Source: Proteobacteria bacterium ST_bin14
Lineage (GTDB): Bacteria > Pseudomonadota > Alphaproteobacteria > Sphingomonadales > Sphingomonadaceae
Direction of reading: 5' to 3'
Assembly: GCA_002083655.1 (NCBI GenBank)
Contig: MSXR01000025.1
Coordinates: 1 to 10,943 of the forward strand
Length of the DNA: 10,943 nt
Made by a program: the position numbers and the translations under genes
Part shown: positions 1 through 5,896 of the stretch, in pieces
How the letters are laid out: every line of letters starts with the position of its first letter
Numbering within the stretch: position 1 is the first letter of the stretch
The notes under the pieces: model-generated
What the model saw: the letters and a program-made list of their open reading frames with translations, nothing else
Told to the model about the DNA's origin: nothing
Databases searched by the model: none

Positions 1-39
1 AACTGAGTTGATGACGATTCATTTTTTGAGCACGACGCT

Positions 40-927
40 TTATGCCGGGCTAATCTCAACCACCCGGTCGAAATCGCTCGCATCATGCCGCTCAGGCAAC
101 TGCTTTGCCGGATCGCCGAACACGCGGTTCACCCGCGCGCCGCGCTTTACGGCCTCGCGCTCGCCGATCTGGTCAGTCCAGCGGGCGATGTTTTTGTAGT
201 CATCGATCCCCAGGAATTCGCGGGCGTTATAGGCCACGCGGATGCCGGCGCCATACCAGGGGTAAATGGCCATATCGGCGATCGTGTATTCGCTGCCGAT
301 CATATATTCATGGGTCGCCAGATGCGTGTCGAGCACGTGGAGCTGGCGCTTTACCTCCATCGCGTATCGATCAATCGGATACTGCATCTTGAACGGCGCA
401 TAGGCATAGAAATGGCCAAAGCCGCCGCCCAGAAACGGGGTTGATCCCATTTGCCACATCAGCCAGTTCAGCGTCGCGGCGCGCTTGTGCGGGTCTGTTG
501 GCAGGAACGCGCCGAATTTTTCCGCCAGATAGATCATCATCGATCCGCTTTCGAACAGATGGATCACGGGATCGACCGAATGATCCACCATCGCGGGGAT
601 TTTGGAATTGGGGTTCACCGCCACAAAACCGCTGCCGAACTGGTCGCCCTGGCCGATGTTGATCAGCCAGGCATCATATTCCGCGCCCGAATGGCCCGCC
701 GCCAGCAGCTCCTCCAGCATGATCGTCACCTTCACCCCGTTGGGGGTTCCCAGCGAATAAAGCTGGATGGGGTGTTTGCCAATTTGCAGCGCTTTTTCAT
801 GCGTCGCGCCTGAAATGGGGCGGTTGATGTTGGCGAACTGGCCGCCATTGCCCGGCTCCCATGTCCACACGGCGGGGGGCACATAGCCGGCGGGCTGGTT
901 GGCGGGGGCTTCAGGGGCGTCGGTCAT
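40..927 (-). CDS. yghU: YghU-type glutathione S-transferase / GSH-dependent disulfide-bond oxidoreductase
   Basis: The 295-residue product aligns by eye with E. coli YghU over nearly its whole length. Shared stretches are WTWEPGNGGQFANINRP (21-37), YSLGTPNGVKVTIMLEELL (57-75), NPNSKIPA (105-112) and FLGGGFGHFY (165-174), and the C-terminal ERHDASDF (279-286). The thioredoxin-fold N-terminal domain spans about 52-140. Its cis-proline is Pro111, and Glu126-Ser127 of FESGS is the usual site contacting the glutathione gamma-glutamyl group. The helical C-terminal domain follows to about 270. Characterised family members bind two glutathiones and reduce small disulfides in the cytosol. An upstream in-frame extension to 1041 is rejected because the ATG at 927 has GGAG 8 nt upstream and gives the usual family length. 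The gene is divergent from rplK, and I see no terminator after its TAA at the window edge. Family assignment is very likely; the physiological substrate is unknown. Confidence 0.93.
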   Translation of the reverse strand: MTDAPEAPANQPAGYVPPAVWTWEPGNGGQFANINRPISGATHEKALQIGKHPIQLYSLGTPNGVKVTIMLEELLAAGHSGAEYDAWLINIGQGDQFGSGFVAVNPNSKIPAMVDHSVDPVIHLFESGSMMIYLAEKFGAFLPTDPHKRAATLNWLMWQMGSTPFLGGGFGHFYAYAPFKMQYPIDRYAMEVKRQLHVLDTHLATHEYMIGSEYTIADMAIYPWYGAGIRVAYNAREFLGIDDYKNIARWTDQIGEREAVKRGARVNRVFGDPAKQLPERHDASDFDRVVEISPA

Positions 928-1033
928 GGCGGGACTCCATAAGGGGGAATGGCAACAGGAAACCGCAATATGGGCCCGCGCGCAAGCGTCGCCACCTGTG
1001 CCGTTGATTGGCGGGCCGATAGCAAATGCTGCG

Positions 1034-1062
1034 TTGCGCATGCCGCGGGCTTACGCTATGCG
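1034..1062 (+). promoter_or_regulatory. Putative housekeeping promoter of rplK-rplA
   Basis: TTGCGC at 1034-1039 and GCTATGCG at 1055-1062 resemble the alphaproteobacterial (Caulobacter-type) housekeeping pattern TTGAC plus GCTANAWC. The gap is 14 nt if the -35 is taken as the 7-mer TTGCGCA. Only the GCTA core of the -10 and the TTG of the -35 match. Initiation would fall near 1068 and leave a leader of about 120 nt before rplK. The location, in the gap between divergent genes, supports a promoter here; the exact boxes are a best guess. Confidence 0.4.
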
Positions 1063-1117
1063 CCCGCTCTTCCACTGCTACGGTATGGAAAATTCGCGCG
1101 GGAGCCCTGGACCTGAT

Positions 1118-1158
1118 CCGGGGCGCTTGTACCGCTAAACTTGAATGGAGCGCACCGG
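1118..1158 (+). promoter_or_regulatory. Structured rplK leader, candidate L1 autoregulatory site
   Basis: CCGG-G-GCGC (1118-1126) pairs with GCGC-A-CCGG (1150-1158). This makes an 8-bp stem interrupted by one G/A mismatch, closing a 23-nt loop, and it ends 29 nt before the rplK ATG. In E. coli, L1 represses rplK-rplA translation by binding a leader structure just upstream of rplK, so position and form fit. I did not identify the conserved L1-contact internal loop. Next to the start codon, CTCTT-TGA-AAGAG (1170-1182) could also fold over the weak ribosome binding site. Confidence 0.4.
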
Positions 1159-1187
1159 CAATTGGTCGCTCTTTGAAAGAGTGAGAC

Positions 1188-1619
1188 ATGGCAAAAAAGA
1201 TTACCGGCTATATCAAGCTGCAGGTACCTGCAGGCAAAGCCAACCCATCCCCGCCAATCGGCCCAGCCTTGGGCCAGCGCGGCGTGAACATCATGGAATT
1301 CTGCAAGGCGTTCAACGCGTCGACCGGCGATCTGGAAACCGGCATGCCGATTCCAACGATCATCACCGTGTTTGCTGATCGCAGCTTTTCGTTTGAAACC
1401 AAGACGCCGCCTGCCAGCTTCCTGATCAAAAAGGCAGCCGGGTTGAAGTCGGGCTCCAAGGAGCCGGGCAAGGTTTCTGCGGGCACGATCGCGCGCTCAA
1501 AGCTGACCGAGATTGCGCAGACCAAGATGAAGGATTTGAACGCCAACGATATCGAAGCGGCAACCCGCATCATCGAAGGCAGCGCCCGCGCAATGGGCCT
1601 CGACGTGGTGGAGGGCTGA
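1188..1619 (+). CDS. rplK: 50S ribosomal protein L11
   Basis: The 143-residue product is a full-length L11, the protein that with 23S rRNA forms the GTPase-associated region of the large subunit and is needed for RelA-dependent stringent signalling. The N-terminal domain carries the proline-rich segment PSPPIGPALGQRGVNIMEFC (26-45) and the motif GMPIPTIITVFADRSFSF. The C-terminal rRNA-binding domain includes KKAAGLKSGSKEPGK. The ATG at 1188 is preceded by a modest purine-rich site, GAAAGAGTGAG. The gene is followed after 4 nt by rplA, as in most bacteria, so the two are co-transcribed. Nothing is truncated. The upstream neighbour is a divergent transferase gene, not nusG. Confidence 0.98.
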   Translation: MAKKITGYIKLQVPAGKANPSPPIGPALGQRGVNIMEFCKAFNASTGDLETGMPIPTIITVFADRSFSFETKTPPASFLIKKAAGLKSGSKEPGKVSAGTIARSKLTEIAQTKMKDLNANDIEAATRIIEGSARAMGLDVVEG

Positions 1620-1623
1620 TATC

Positions 1624-2319
1624 ATGGCAAAGCTGACCAAAAAGGCAAAGACCCTGGCCACCGCGGTTGACCGCGAAAAGCTCTATGGCATCAACGACGC
1701 GATTGCGCTGGCAAAGGCCAATGCGACCAGCAAGTTCGACGAAACCATCGAAATCGCGATGAACCTGGGCGTCGATCCCCGCCACGCCGACCAAATGGTC
1801 CGCGGCGTCGTCACACTCCCCGCCGGCACCGGCAAAACAGTCCGCGTTGGCGTGTTCGCCAAGGGTGCAAAGGCTGATGAAGCCCGCGAAGCCGGTGCAG
1901 ACGTTGTTGGTGCCGAAGACCTGATGGAGCTGGTGCAGGGCGGCACGATCGATTTCGATCGCTGCATCGCTACGCCAGACATGATGGGCGTTGTCGGTCG
2001 TCTGGGCAAGATTTTGGGGCCAAAGGGCATGATGCCCAACCCAAAGCTTGGCACCGTGACGATGAACGTCGGTGAAGCCGTGAAGGCAGCCAAGGGCGGC
2101 CAGATCGAATACCGCGTTGAAAAGGCCGGCATCATCCATGCAGGCCTGGGCAAGGCATCGTTCACTCAGGAAGACCTGCGCCGCAATTTCGACGCGCTGG
2201 TCGATGCGGTCGTCAAGGCCAAGCCATCGGGTGCCAAGGGCAAATATGTCCGCAAGATCGCCGTCAGCTCAACAATGGGCGCGGGCGTGAAGGTGGATAC
2301 CGCCGATATCGGCGCCTGA
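1624..2319 (+). CDS. rplA: 50S ribosomal protein L1
   Basis: The 231-residue product is a full-length L1, the mobile L1-stalk protein that binds 23S rRNA near the E site and helps release deacylated tRNA. Diagnostic segments are FDETIEIAMNLGVDPRHADQ (39-58), the domain II stretch GRLGKILGPKGMMPNPKLGT and the C-terminal KGKYVRKIAVSSTMG. L1 is commonly also the translational repressor of its own rplK-rplA mRNA. The ribosome binding site GGAGGG lies inside the last codons of rplK, so translation of the two genes is probably coupled. A strong terminator lies 24 nt after the stop and closes this transcription unit. In most relatives rplJ would follow; here three unrelated genes intervene. Confidence 0.98.
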   Translation: MAKLTKKAKTLATAVDREKLYGINDAIALAKANATSKFDETIEIAMNLGVDPRHADQMVRGVVTLPAGTGKTVRVGVFAKGAKADEAREAGADVVGAEDLMELVQGGTIDFDRCIATPDMMGVVGRLGKILGPKGMMPNPKLGTVTMNVGEAVKAAKGGQIEYRVEKAGIIHAGLGKASFTQEDLRRNFDALVDAVVKAKPSGAKGKYVRKIAVSSTMGAGVKVDTADIGA

Positions 2320-2343
2320 ACCCAATCACGCTGAACAATCACG

Positions 2344-2372
2344 AAGGGCCGGGCGCAATCCCGGCCCTTTTT
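2344..2372 (+). terminator. Intrinsic terminator of rplK-rplA
   Basis: AAGGGCCGGG (2344-2353) pairs perfectly with CCCGGCCCTT (2360-2369) across the 6-nt loop CGCAAT, and the stem runs into TTTTT (2368-2372). It is a textbook rho-independent terminator 24 nt after the rplA stop, so read-through towards rplJ is not expected. Confidence 0.95.
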
Positions 2373-2483
2373 GACGTCTATGGCTGGTCATCGCGCGCAA
2401 GTTGAGGCAATCGCCGCCGCATCATCGCCTGAATTGGCCGTTAGCGCGCTCGATCAGTGAATAGATTGCAAGGACGTTTCATC

Positions 2484-3317
2484 GTGGACCACGGACATCA
2501 AGCAGCGACCGGTGCAGACGCCGTTTCGGGCGACGTTCCGGCGGTGATCCCCGATGCCATCGACGCCACGCTGCCGCCCAGCTCGGCACTTGTGCCGAAA
2601 AAGCCGCTGATCATGCGGTTCGGCAAATGGATTCAGCCAAAGACGAATCGGTGGATCGTCGCTTCATCCAAAATCGGCAACCCGCCCATCGTTGATACCG
2701 CGATCTTCCCCTGGGTGAAGATGGTGGAGAGCAACTGGGCGATCATCCGTGATGAGGCGATGGCAGCGCTCAGCGATCTGGATAAGGTGCCGCCGCTGGC
2801 AACGATATCGCCCGATCACCGCCGCATCGCACCGGCGGGGCGCTGGCGGTCGTTATTCCTGATCGGCTATCGTTACCGCGATCCAGCCAATTGCGCCAAA
2901 TGCCCGCGCACCACCGAAATCGTGGAGCGTATCCCCGGCCTCAACTCCGCCTTCTTCTCGGTGCTCGTCCCCGGCACGCATATTCCGCCGCACACCGGCG
3001 TTACCAAGGCTTTCCTGACCTGCCATTTGGGCATCCAGGTTCCCAAAGACAGCGCCAATTGCCGCATGCGGGTGATTGATGAATGGGTGCAGTGGGAAGA
3101 AGGAAAGGCGCTGATCTTTGACGATGTCGTCAACCACGAAGTGCGCAACGACACCGATGAAACGCGGATCGTGCTGTTGATCCAGTTCAAGCGGCCCGTG
3201 GGGATCGTCGGCAAGATTGTCGGCGGGCTGTTTCTGGAAGGCGTGCGGCGTTCGCGCTTCGTGCAGGATGCCCGGCGCGGCATCGCCAACTGGACCGCAG
3301 AGCGCGCCGGGGCATAA
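2484..3317 (+). CDS. Aspartyl/asparaginyl beta-hydroxylase-family 2-oxoglutarate dioxygenase
   Basis: The product has 277 residues from the GTG at 2484, which has AAGGA 9 nt upstream. An in-frame GTG at 2457 would add nine residues and lacks a comparable site. The double-stranded beta-helix core is clear: PGTHIPPHTG with His166 and His170, TCHLGIQVP (about 179-187), EEGKALIFDD, VNHEVRNDT with His218, then ETRIVLLIQF with Arg228. In this family (AspH, LpxO and relatives) the PHTG histidine and the HEV histidine bind Fe(II), and the later Arg binds 2-oxoglutarate. Well-studied members have LRxHLGL where this protein has LTCHLGI, so the Arg of that motif is a Thr. A CxxC (NCAKC, 136-140) precedes the core, and a basic amphipathic tail follows it. 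The substrate (protein, lipid A or other) cannot be told. The gene ends 8 nt from the convergent kinase gene. Confidence 0.85.
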   Translation: MDHGHQAATGADAVSGDVPAVIPDAIDATLPPSSALVPKKPLIMRFGKWIQPKTNRWIVASSKIGNPPIVDTAIFPWVKMVESNWAIIRDEAMAALSDLDKVPPLATISPDHRRIAPAGRWRSLFLIGYRYRDPANCAKCPRTTEIVERIPGLNSAFFSVLVPGTHIPPHTGVTKAFLTCHLGIQVPKDSANCRMRVIDEWVQWEEGKALIFDDVVNHEVRNDTDETRIVLLIQFKRPVGIVGKIVGGLFLEGVRRSRFVQDARRGIANWTAERAGA

Positions 3318-3325
3318 CCGGTGGT

Positions 3326-4345
3326 TCAGGCGTGAACGATTGACACCCTGGTCCCGGGGTTAAGGTCGGCAATTTCCACCTTGGCCTTTAACTGCTTGGC
3401 GAGTGCCTCAACGATGCTGGTGCCAAGCCCCGGCTCGGGTGCCGCATCGCCCCTGGGAATGCCCACCCCGTTGTCGCTGACGGAAAGCGCCCAGGCGTCG
3501 CCCATCGATTCATAACCAACCTTGATCACCCCGTGCCGGTGGCTGGGAAATGCGTGTTTCAGGGCGTTGATCACCAATTCAGTGACAATAAGGCCCAGAC
3601 TGACAGAGGTATCGGCGGTGGCCGTGCTGGCATCGACCGTTACGGTGATCGAGATCTGATCATGATCCCGGATCATCGACGCGCCCAGGCTGGCGCATAA
3701 ATCGGCCATGTAATTGGCCAGTTTCACGTCGCCCAGCGTCGTCACGGCCAACTGTTTTTGGACAGCGGCGACGGACATAACCCGCTGGTGCGCATCGCGC
3801 AGGTGGACGCGCGTTTCCTCTGATTGCACGCGTCGCGCGCTAAGCAACAGCACGCTGGCGACGATTTGCAGGCTGTTGGCGACGCGGTGCTGCAATTCCT
3901 GCAACAACACCGCCTTTTCGCGGATCAGATCGTCCTTCAGCTTCAGCACCAGCCGCGCCTCGGTAACATCAAGCGCCGTCAGCATCAGCAACACCTGGTC
4001 CGCATCGCCATAATCCAGGCGGCGCGCCGTCAGCACCAGCTTGCGCGGGCCGGAATCGCCAAAGGACGCGTCCATTTCATAAGGGCCAATCTCGGTGCTG
4101 CCCGCCGCCGTTGCTTGCAACAGCGATGCAAGCTGGGGGGCAGCCCATTGGCCAGTGCCGATTGCGCCAAGCGCCTGCCCGGCCAGATCCTGCGGACCAA
4201 GACCAAAAGTATCGACAAAGGAACGGCTGGCCGCCTGCACGACCAAATCGCTGTTCAGCAACAATATGGGCGCATCTGACGCCGCAACCAGTGCCAGCGC
4301 CAGGCCGGTTTGAACTTCTGGATGGATCAAGTGCGCATTTAACAA
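3326..4345 (-). CDS. Soluble PAS-HisKA_2 sensor histidine kinase (orphan)
   Basis: The 339-residue protein has no membrane segment or signal peptide, so it should sense a cytoplasmic cue. Residues about 18-130 look like a PAS domain (ILLLNSDLVVQAASRSFVDTFG at its start). It lacks the LOV flavin-cysteine motif, so it is not evidently a blue-light LOV sensor. The dimerisation/phosphoacceptor segment LQELQHRVANSLQIVASVL contains His153 and is typical of the HisKA_2/HWE class. The ATPase domain shows the N box ELVINALKHAF (256-266), DNGVGIP (291-297) and GLGTSIV (306-312). No response regulator is adjacent. In alphaproteobacteria this class often feeds PhyR and the EcfG general stress response; that is a family-level expectation only. 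No nearby ATG exists. The TTG at 4345 has AAGGGGG 5 nt upstream and is chosen, and this ribosome binding site lies in an inverted repeat. LPOR lies upstream on the same strand. Confidence 0.88.
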   Translation of the reverse strand: MLNAHLIHPEVQTGLALALVAASDAPILLLNSDLVVQAASRSFVDTFGLGPQDLAGQALGAIGTGQWAAPQLASLLQATAAGSTEIGPYEMDASFGDSGPRKLVLTARRLDYGDADQVLLMLTALDVTEARLVLKLKDDLIREKAVLLQELQHRVANSLQIVASVLLLSARRVQSEETRVHLRDAHQRVMSVAAVQKQLAVTTLGDVKLANYMADLCASLGASMIRDHDQISITVTVDASTATADTSVSLGLIVTELVINALKHAFPSHRHGVIKVGYESMGDAWALSVSDNGVGIPRGDAAPEPGLGTSIVEALAKQLKAKVEIADLNPGTRVSIVHA

Positions 4346-4350
4346 ATCAG

Positions 4351-4391
4351 CCCCCTTTCAAAGGGGGCCGGAGGCTCGCGAAGCGAAAGCC
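4351..4391. repeat. Double palindrome (REP-like) overlapping the kinase ribosome binding site
   Basis: Two adjacent hairpin-forming units lie here. CCCCCTTT (4351-4358) and AAAGGGGG (4360-4367) are perfect inverted copies around one base. GGCT-CGC (4373-4379) pairs with GCG-AA-AGCC (4383-4391) with a 2-nt bulge. The first unit holds the presumed Shine-Dalgarno sequence of the kinase gene, read on the minus strand. The layout resembles the small intergenic palindromic elements common in sphingomonads, but I cannot see a second copy in this window, so element status is unproven. Confidence 0.45.
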
Positions 4392-4443
4392 ATCCCCGGC
4401 AGAATCATCGGCGAAACAGGAGTCGAGTGTCGTCAATCCGTTT

Positions 4444-4469
4444 AACTTATCAGCAGCATAACAGGTTCC
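4444..4469 (-). promoter_or_regulatory. Weak candidate EcfG-type promoter for the kinase gene
   Basis: Read on the minus strand, GGAAC (4469-4465) is followed after 17 nt by AGTT (4447-4444). The alphaproteobacterial general-stress sigma factor EcfG recognises GGAAC then CGTT at 16-17 nt. The -35 is exact and the -10 has one mismatch. It lies about 100 nt upstream of the kinase start, in the intergenic gap where a promoter is needed. The element is short enough to arise by chance. Confidence 0.25.
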
Positions 4470-4483
4470 AGCGGTCAGGTGCG

Positions 4484-4511
4484 AAAAAACGACCCTGCCG
4501 GTATCGGGCCG
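4484..4511 (-). terminator. Probable intrinsic terminator of the LPOR gene
   Basis: On the minus strand CGGCCC (4511-4506) pairs with GGGTCG (4495-4490), with one G-U pair and a 10-nt loop, and is followed by six T (4489-4484). It begins 23 nt after the LPOR stop codon. The stem is only 6 bp, so termination may be partial and some read-through into the kinase gene is possible. Confidence 0.5.
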
Positions 4512-4534
4512 CTATCGGTCCACTATCGGGCCTT
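4502..4534. repeat. Three 11-bp tandem repeats after the LPOR stop
   Basis: TATCGGGCCGC (4502-4512), TATCGGTCCAC (4513-4523) and TATCGGGCCTT (4524-4534) stand head to tail. They share TATCGG and CC at the same positions. The array starts right at the LPOR stop codon and its distal copy forms part of the terminator stem. It has no obvious protein-binding meaning. Confidence 0.6.
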
Positions 4535-5496
4535 TAGCCCAGCCCCACCAGTGTCGCACTCAGCGCCCATAGCCGCTGCGAACGGCCAATATCGGTCGCC
4601 TTGCTCGACAGGCCTTGCGCAAACGCCGCGCGCCCCAATTGCTGGCGGTTGCCCCAGCTCCAATGCACGCCCGATTGCGTAAAGCCATCATCGGCCACCA
4701 CCTGCGCCACGCGATCACCCGACAGCGGCTGCGACACATATCCCTTGGTGATGTTTTTCTGGAACCACGGAAAAATCTTTTGAAACAACGGCGGCGCATG
4801 CCGGAAGAGCGGCGTTTCAGCCACGCAGCCGGGGTATAGCGTGCTGAAGATGATGCCGGTCTGTGCATGATATCGCGCATGAAGTTCGCGATTCATCATC
4901 ATCGTGCACAATTTGCTGTCTTTATACGCCTTGCCGGCCTTGAATTCCTTGCCGTTGATCATCGAAATCGGTGCCTTGAACCCCGCTTCCAGCCCCTCCA
5001 GATCACCCAGATCGGCCGGTGCGGGAATGGGGATGCGCCCGCCAAATTCCTCTGAATTGGCAGTAACGGTGCCCAGCGTCACCAGCCGGGGGGCGGGCGC
5101 ACGCTGCAGATCGGCCAGCATCAGGTTTGCCAGCAGGAAATGGCCGAGATAATTGGTGGCAACGCTCAACTCATAGCCTTCGGGCGAGCGTTCCGGTTGC
5201 TTCAGCAGCGGCAGATAGGTGGCGGCGTTGCACACCAGCGCATCCAGCGGCCGCCCGCTTTCCCGGAACGCCGCGGCAAATGCCCGCACCGATGCCAGCG
5301 ACGCCAGATCAAGATGGGCGATCTCAAACCGATCCGCCCGCAGGCCTATCTCATCAGCAGCGACTGCCGCTTTTTCTATGTCGCGACACGCCATAATCAC
5401 GTGCCAGCCCCGCTCAATCAGCGCCGCGGTGGTATAGAGGCCCACCCCAGACGACGCGCCGGTGATGATGGCCAGCGACGGTGGCGAACTGTTCAT
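4534..5496 (-). CDS. por: Light-dependent protochlorophyllide oxidoreductase (LPOR) homologue
   Basis: The 320-residue protein is a short-chain dehydrogenase that matches cyanobacterial and plant LPOR closely. Segments in order are TGASSGVG (12-19, NADPH binding), WHVIMACRD (31-39), LDLASLASVRAF (62-73), LVCNAATYLP (87-96), LGHFLLANLM, LGDLEGLEAGF (163-173, inside the insertion that separates LPOR from other SDRs), GKAYKDSKLC (188-197), LYPGC (220-224), FQKNITKGYVS (245-255) and a SGVHWSWGN tail. The catalytic pair is Tyr191/Lys195, and Cys224 sits where LPOR has its active-site cysteine. LPOR uses NADPH and light to reduce ring D of protochlorophyllide to chlorophyllide for (bacterio)chlorophyll synthesis. 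The ATG at 5496 with GGAGGGG about 8 nt upstream is preferred over an in-frame start at 5529. No bch gene adjoins. A related non-photochemical SDR cannot be fully excluded, but the conserved residues argue for true LPOR. Confidence 0.88.
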   Translation of the reverse strand: MNSSPPSLAIITGASSGVGLYTTAALIERGWHVIMACRDIEKAAVAADEIGLRADRFEIAHLDLASLASVRAFAAAFRESGRPLDALVCNAATYLPLLKQPERSPEGYELSVATNYLGHFLLANLMLADLQRAPAPRLVTLGTVTANSEEFGGRIPIPAPADLGDLEGLEAGFKAPISMINGKEFKAGKAYKDSKLCTMMMNRELHARYHAQTGIIFSTLYPGCVAETPLFRHAPPLFQKIFPWFQKNITKGYVSQPLSGDRVAQVVADDGFTQSGVHWSWGNRQQLGRAAFAQGLSSKATDIGRSQRLWALSATLVGLG

Positions 5497-5592
5497 GCGG
5501 CCTTCCCCTCCAACCTTAAGTCGCGTCATTCATTGCGATGGCAAGCGCCGGAGAGCAAGGCGGTCCCGGCGATGCTGGCGACGACCACCGGA

Positions 5593-5620
5593 TTGACTTT
5601 CACCCCAATCCCGCTAAGCG
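5593..5620 (+). promoter_or_regulatory. Putative promoter of rplJ-rplL
   Basis: TTGACTT (5593-5599) and GCTAAGCG (5613-5620), 13 nt apart, fit the alphaproteobacterial housekeeping pattern TTGAC plus GCTANAWC in spacing. The -35 is nearly perfect; the -10 keeps its GCTA core. It lies between the divergent LPOR gene and the L10-leader-like RNA, so transcription would start near 5626 and make a leader of about 270 nt. Confidence 0.5.
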
Positions 5621-5663
5621 CACGCCATCACCCGGCCAGCATTCGTGCGAACCGGGTTGCCGT

Positions 5664-5713
5664 CCGAGACAGTAGGTGGCTGGAATCCTCCAGCCTTAAT
5701 TTCCTGCCGAGAC
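5664..5713 (+). promoter_or_regulatory. L10-leader-like RNA (candidate L10-L12 autoregulatory site)
   Basis: GTAGG (5672-5676) pairs with CCTGC (5703-5707). Inside lies GGCTGG (5678-5683) paired with CCAGCC (5690-5695) over the loop AATCCT. The two stems are joined by one base on one side and TTAATTT on the other, an asymmetric internal loop. The heptamer CCGAGAC occurs on both flanks (5664-5670 and 5707-5713). The site lies roughly 185-235 nt upstream of rplJ, similar to the L10(L12)4 binding site in the E. coli rplJ leader. Assignment as L10 leader rests on position and architecture, not on a covariance search. Confidence 0.6.
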
Positions 5714-5815
5714 GGGGAATGGAATTTTTGAACCGCTTGCGCCGCCCTTGGGCCCGCTTCGGTTTGCTGCCGCCCAGTGCGGTCAGTTTCCCATGCCCCA
5801 TCGAATGGACACCCT

Positions 5816-5876
5816 GGACGCTGGGGATAGTCCCCTGCGTCCGGTTTGAACCGGGCAGGTCGTTTGTGCGGCCTGT
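5816..5876 (+). promoter_or_regulatory. Three consecutive hairpins in the rplJ 5' leader
   Basis: Hairpin A: GGACGC-T-GGGGA (5816-5827) with TCCCC-T-GCGTCC (5831-5842), loop TAG, one T/T mismatch. Hairpin B: CCGGTT-TG-AACCGG (5841-5854), sharing two bases with A. Hairpin C: GCAGGTC (5855-5861) with GGCCTGT (5870-5876), wobble pairs allowed. No U-tract follows any of them, so they look like parts of a regulatory or protective leader and not terminators. The rplJ ribosome binding site lies 10 nt beyond hairpin C. Confidence 0.55.
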
Positions 5877-5896
5877 TCAAAAACGTGGAGAATGGC

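Noticed and set aside
1..39. Looked for a terminator downstream of the transferase gene
   Set aside because: The T run here is on the plus strand, so it would be an A run in the transferase transcript; no stem precedes it.
911..1189. Minus-strand open frame between the transferase and rplK
   Set aside because: It overlaps the transferase start and the rplK promoter and leader, with no ribosome binding site of note.
2373..2483. Promoter search upstream of the hydroxylase-family gene
   Set aside because: No TTGAC / GCTA pair at acceptable spacing could be identified, so no promoter is annotated although one is expected after the rplA terminator.
3326..4345. Kinase considered as a LOV or phytochrome photoreceptor because of the LPOR neighbour
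   Set aside because: No LOV cysteine motif and no GAF/PHY domains; only one generic PAS domain is visible.
4502..4534. Short repeats considered as a CRISPR remnant
   Set aside because: Units are 11 bp with no spacers and no cas genes nearby.
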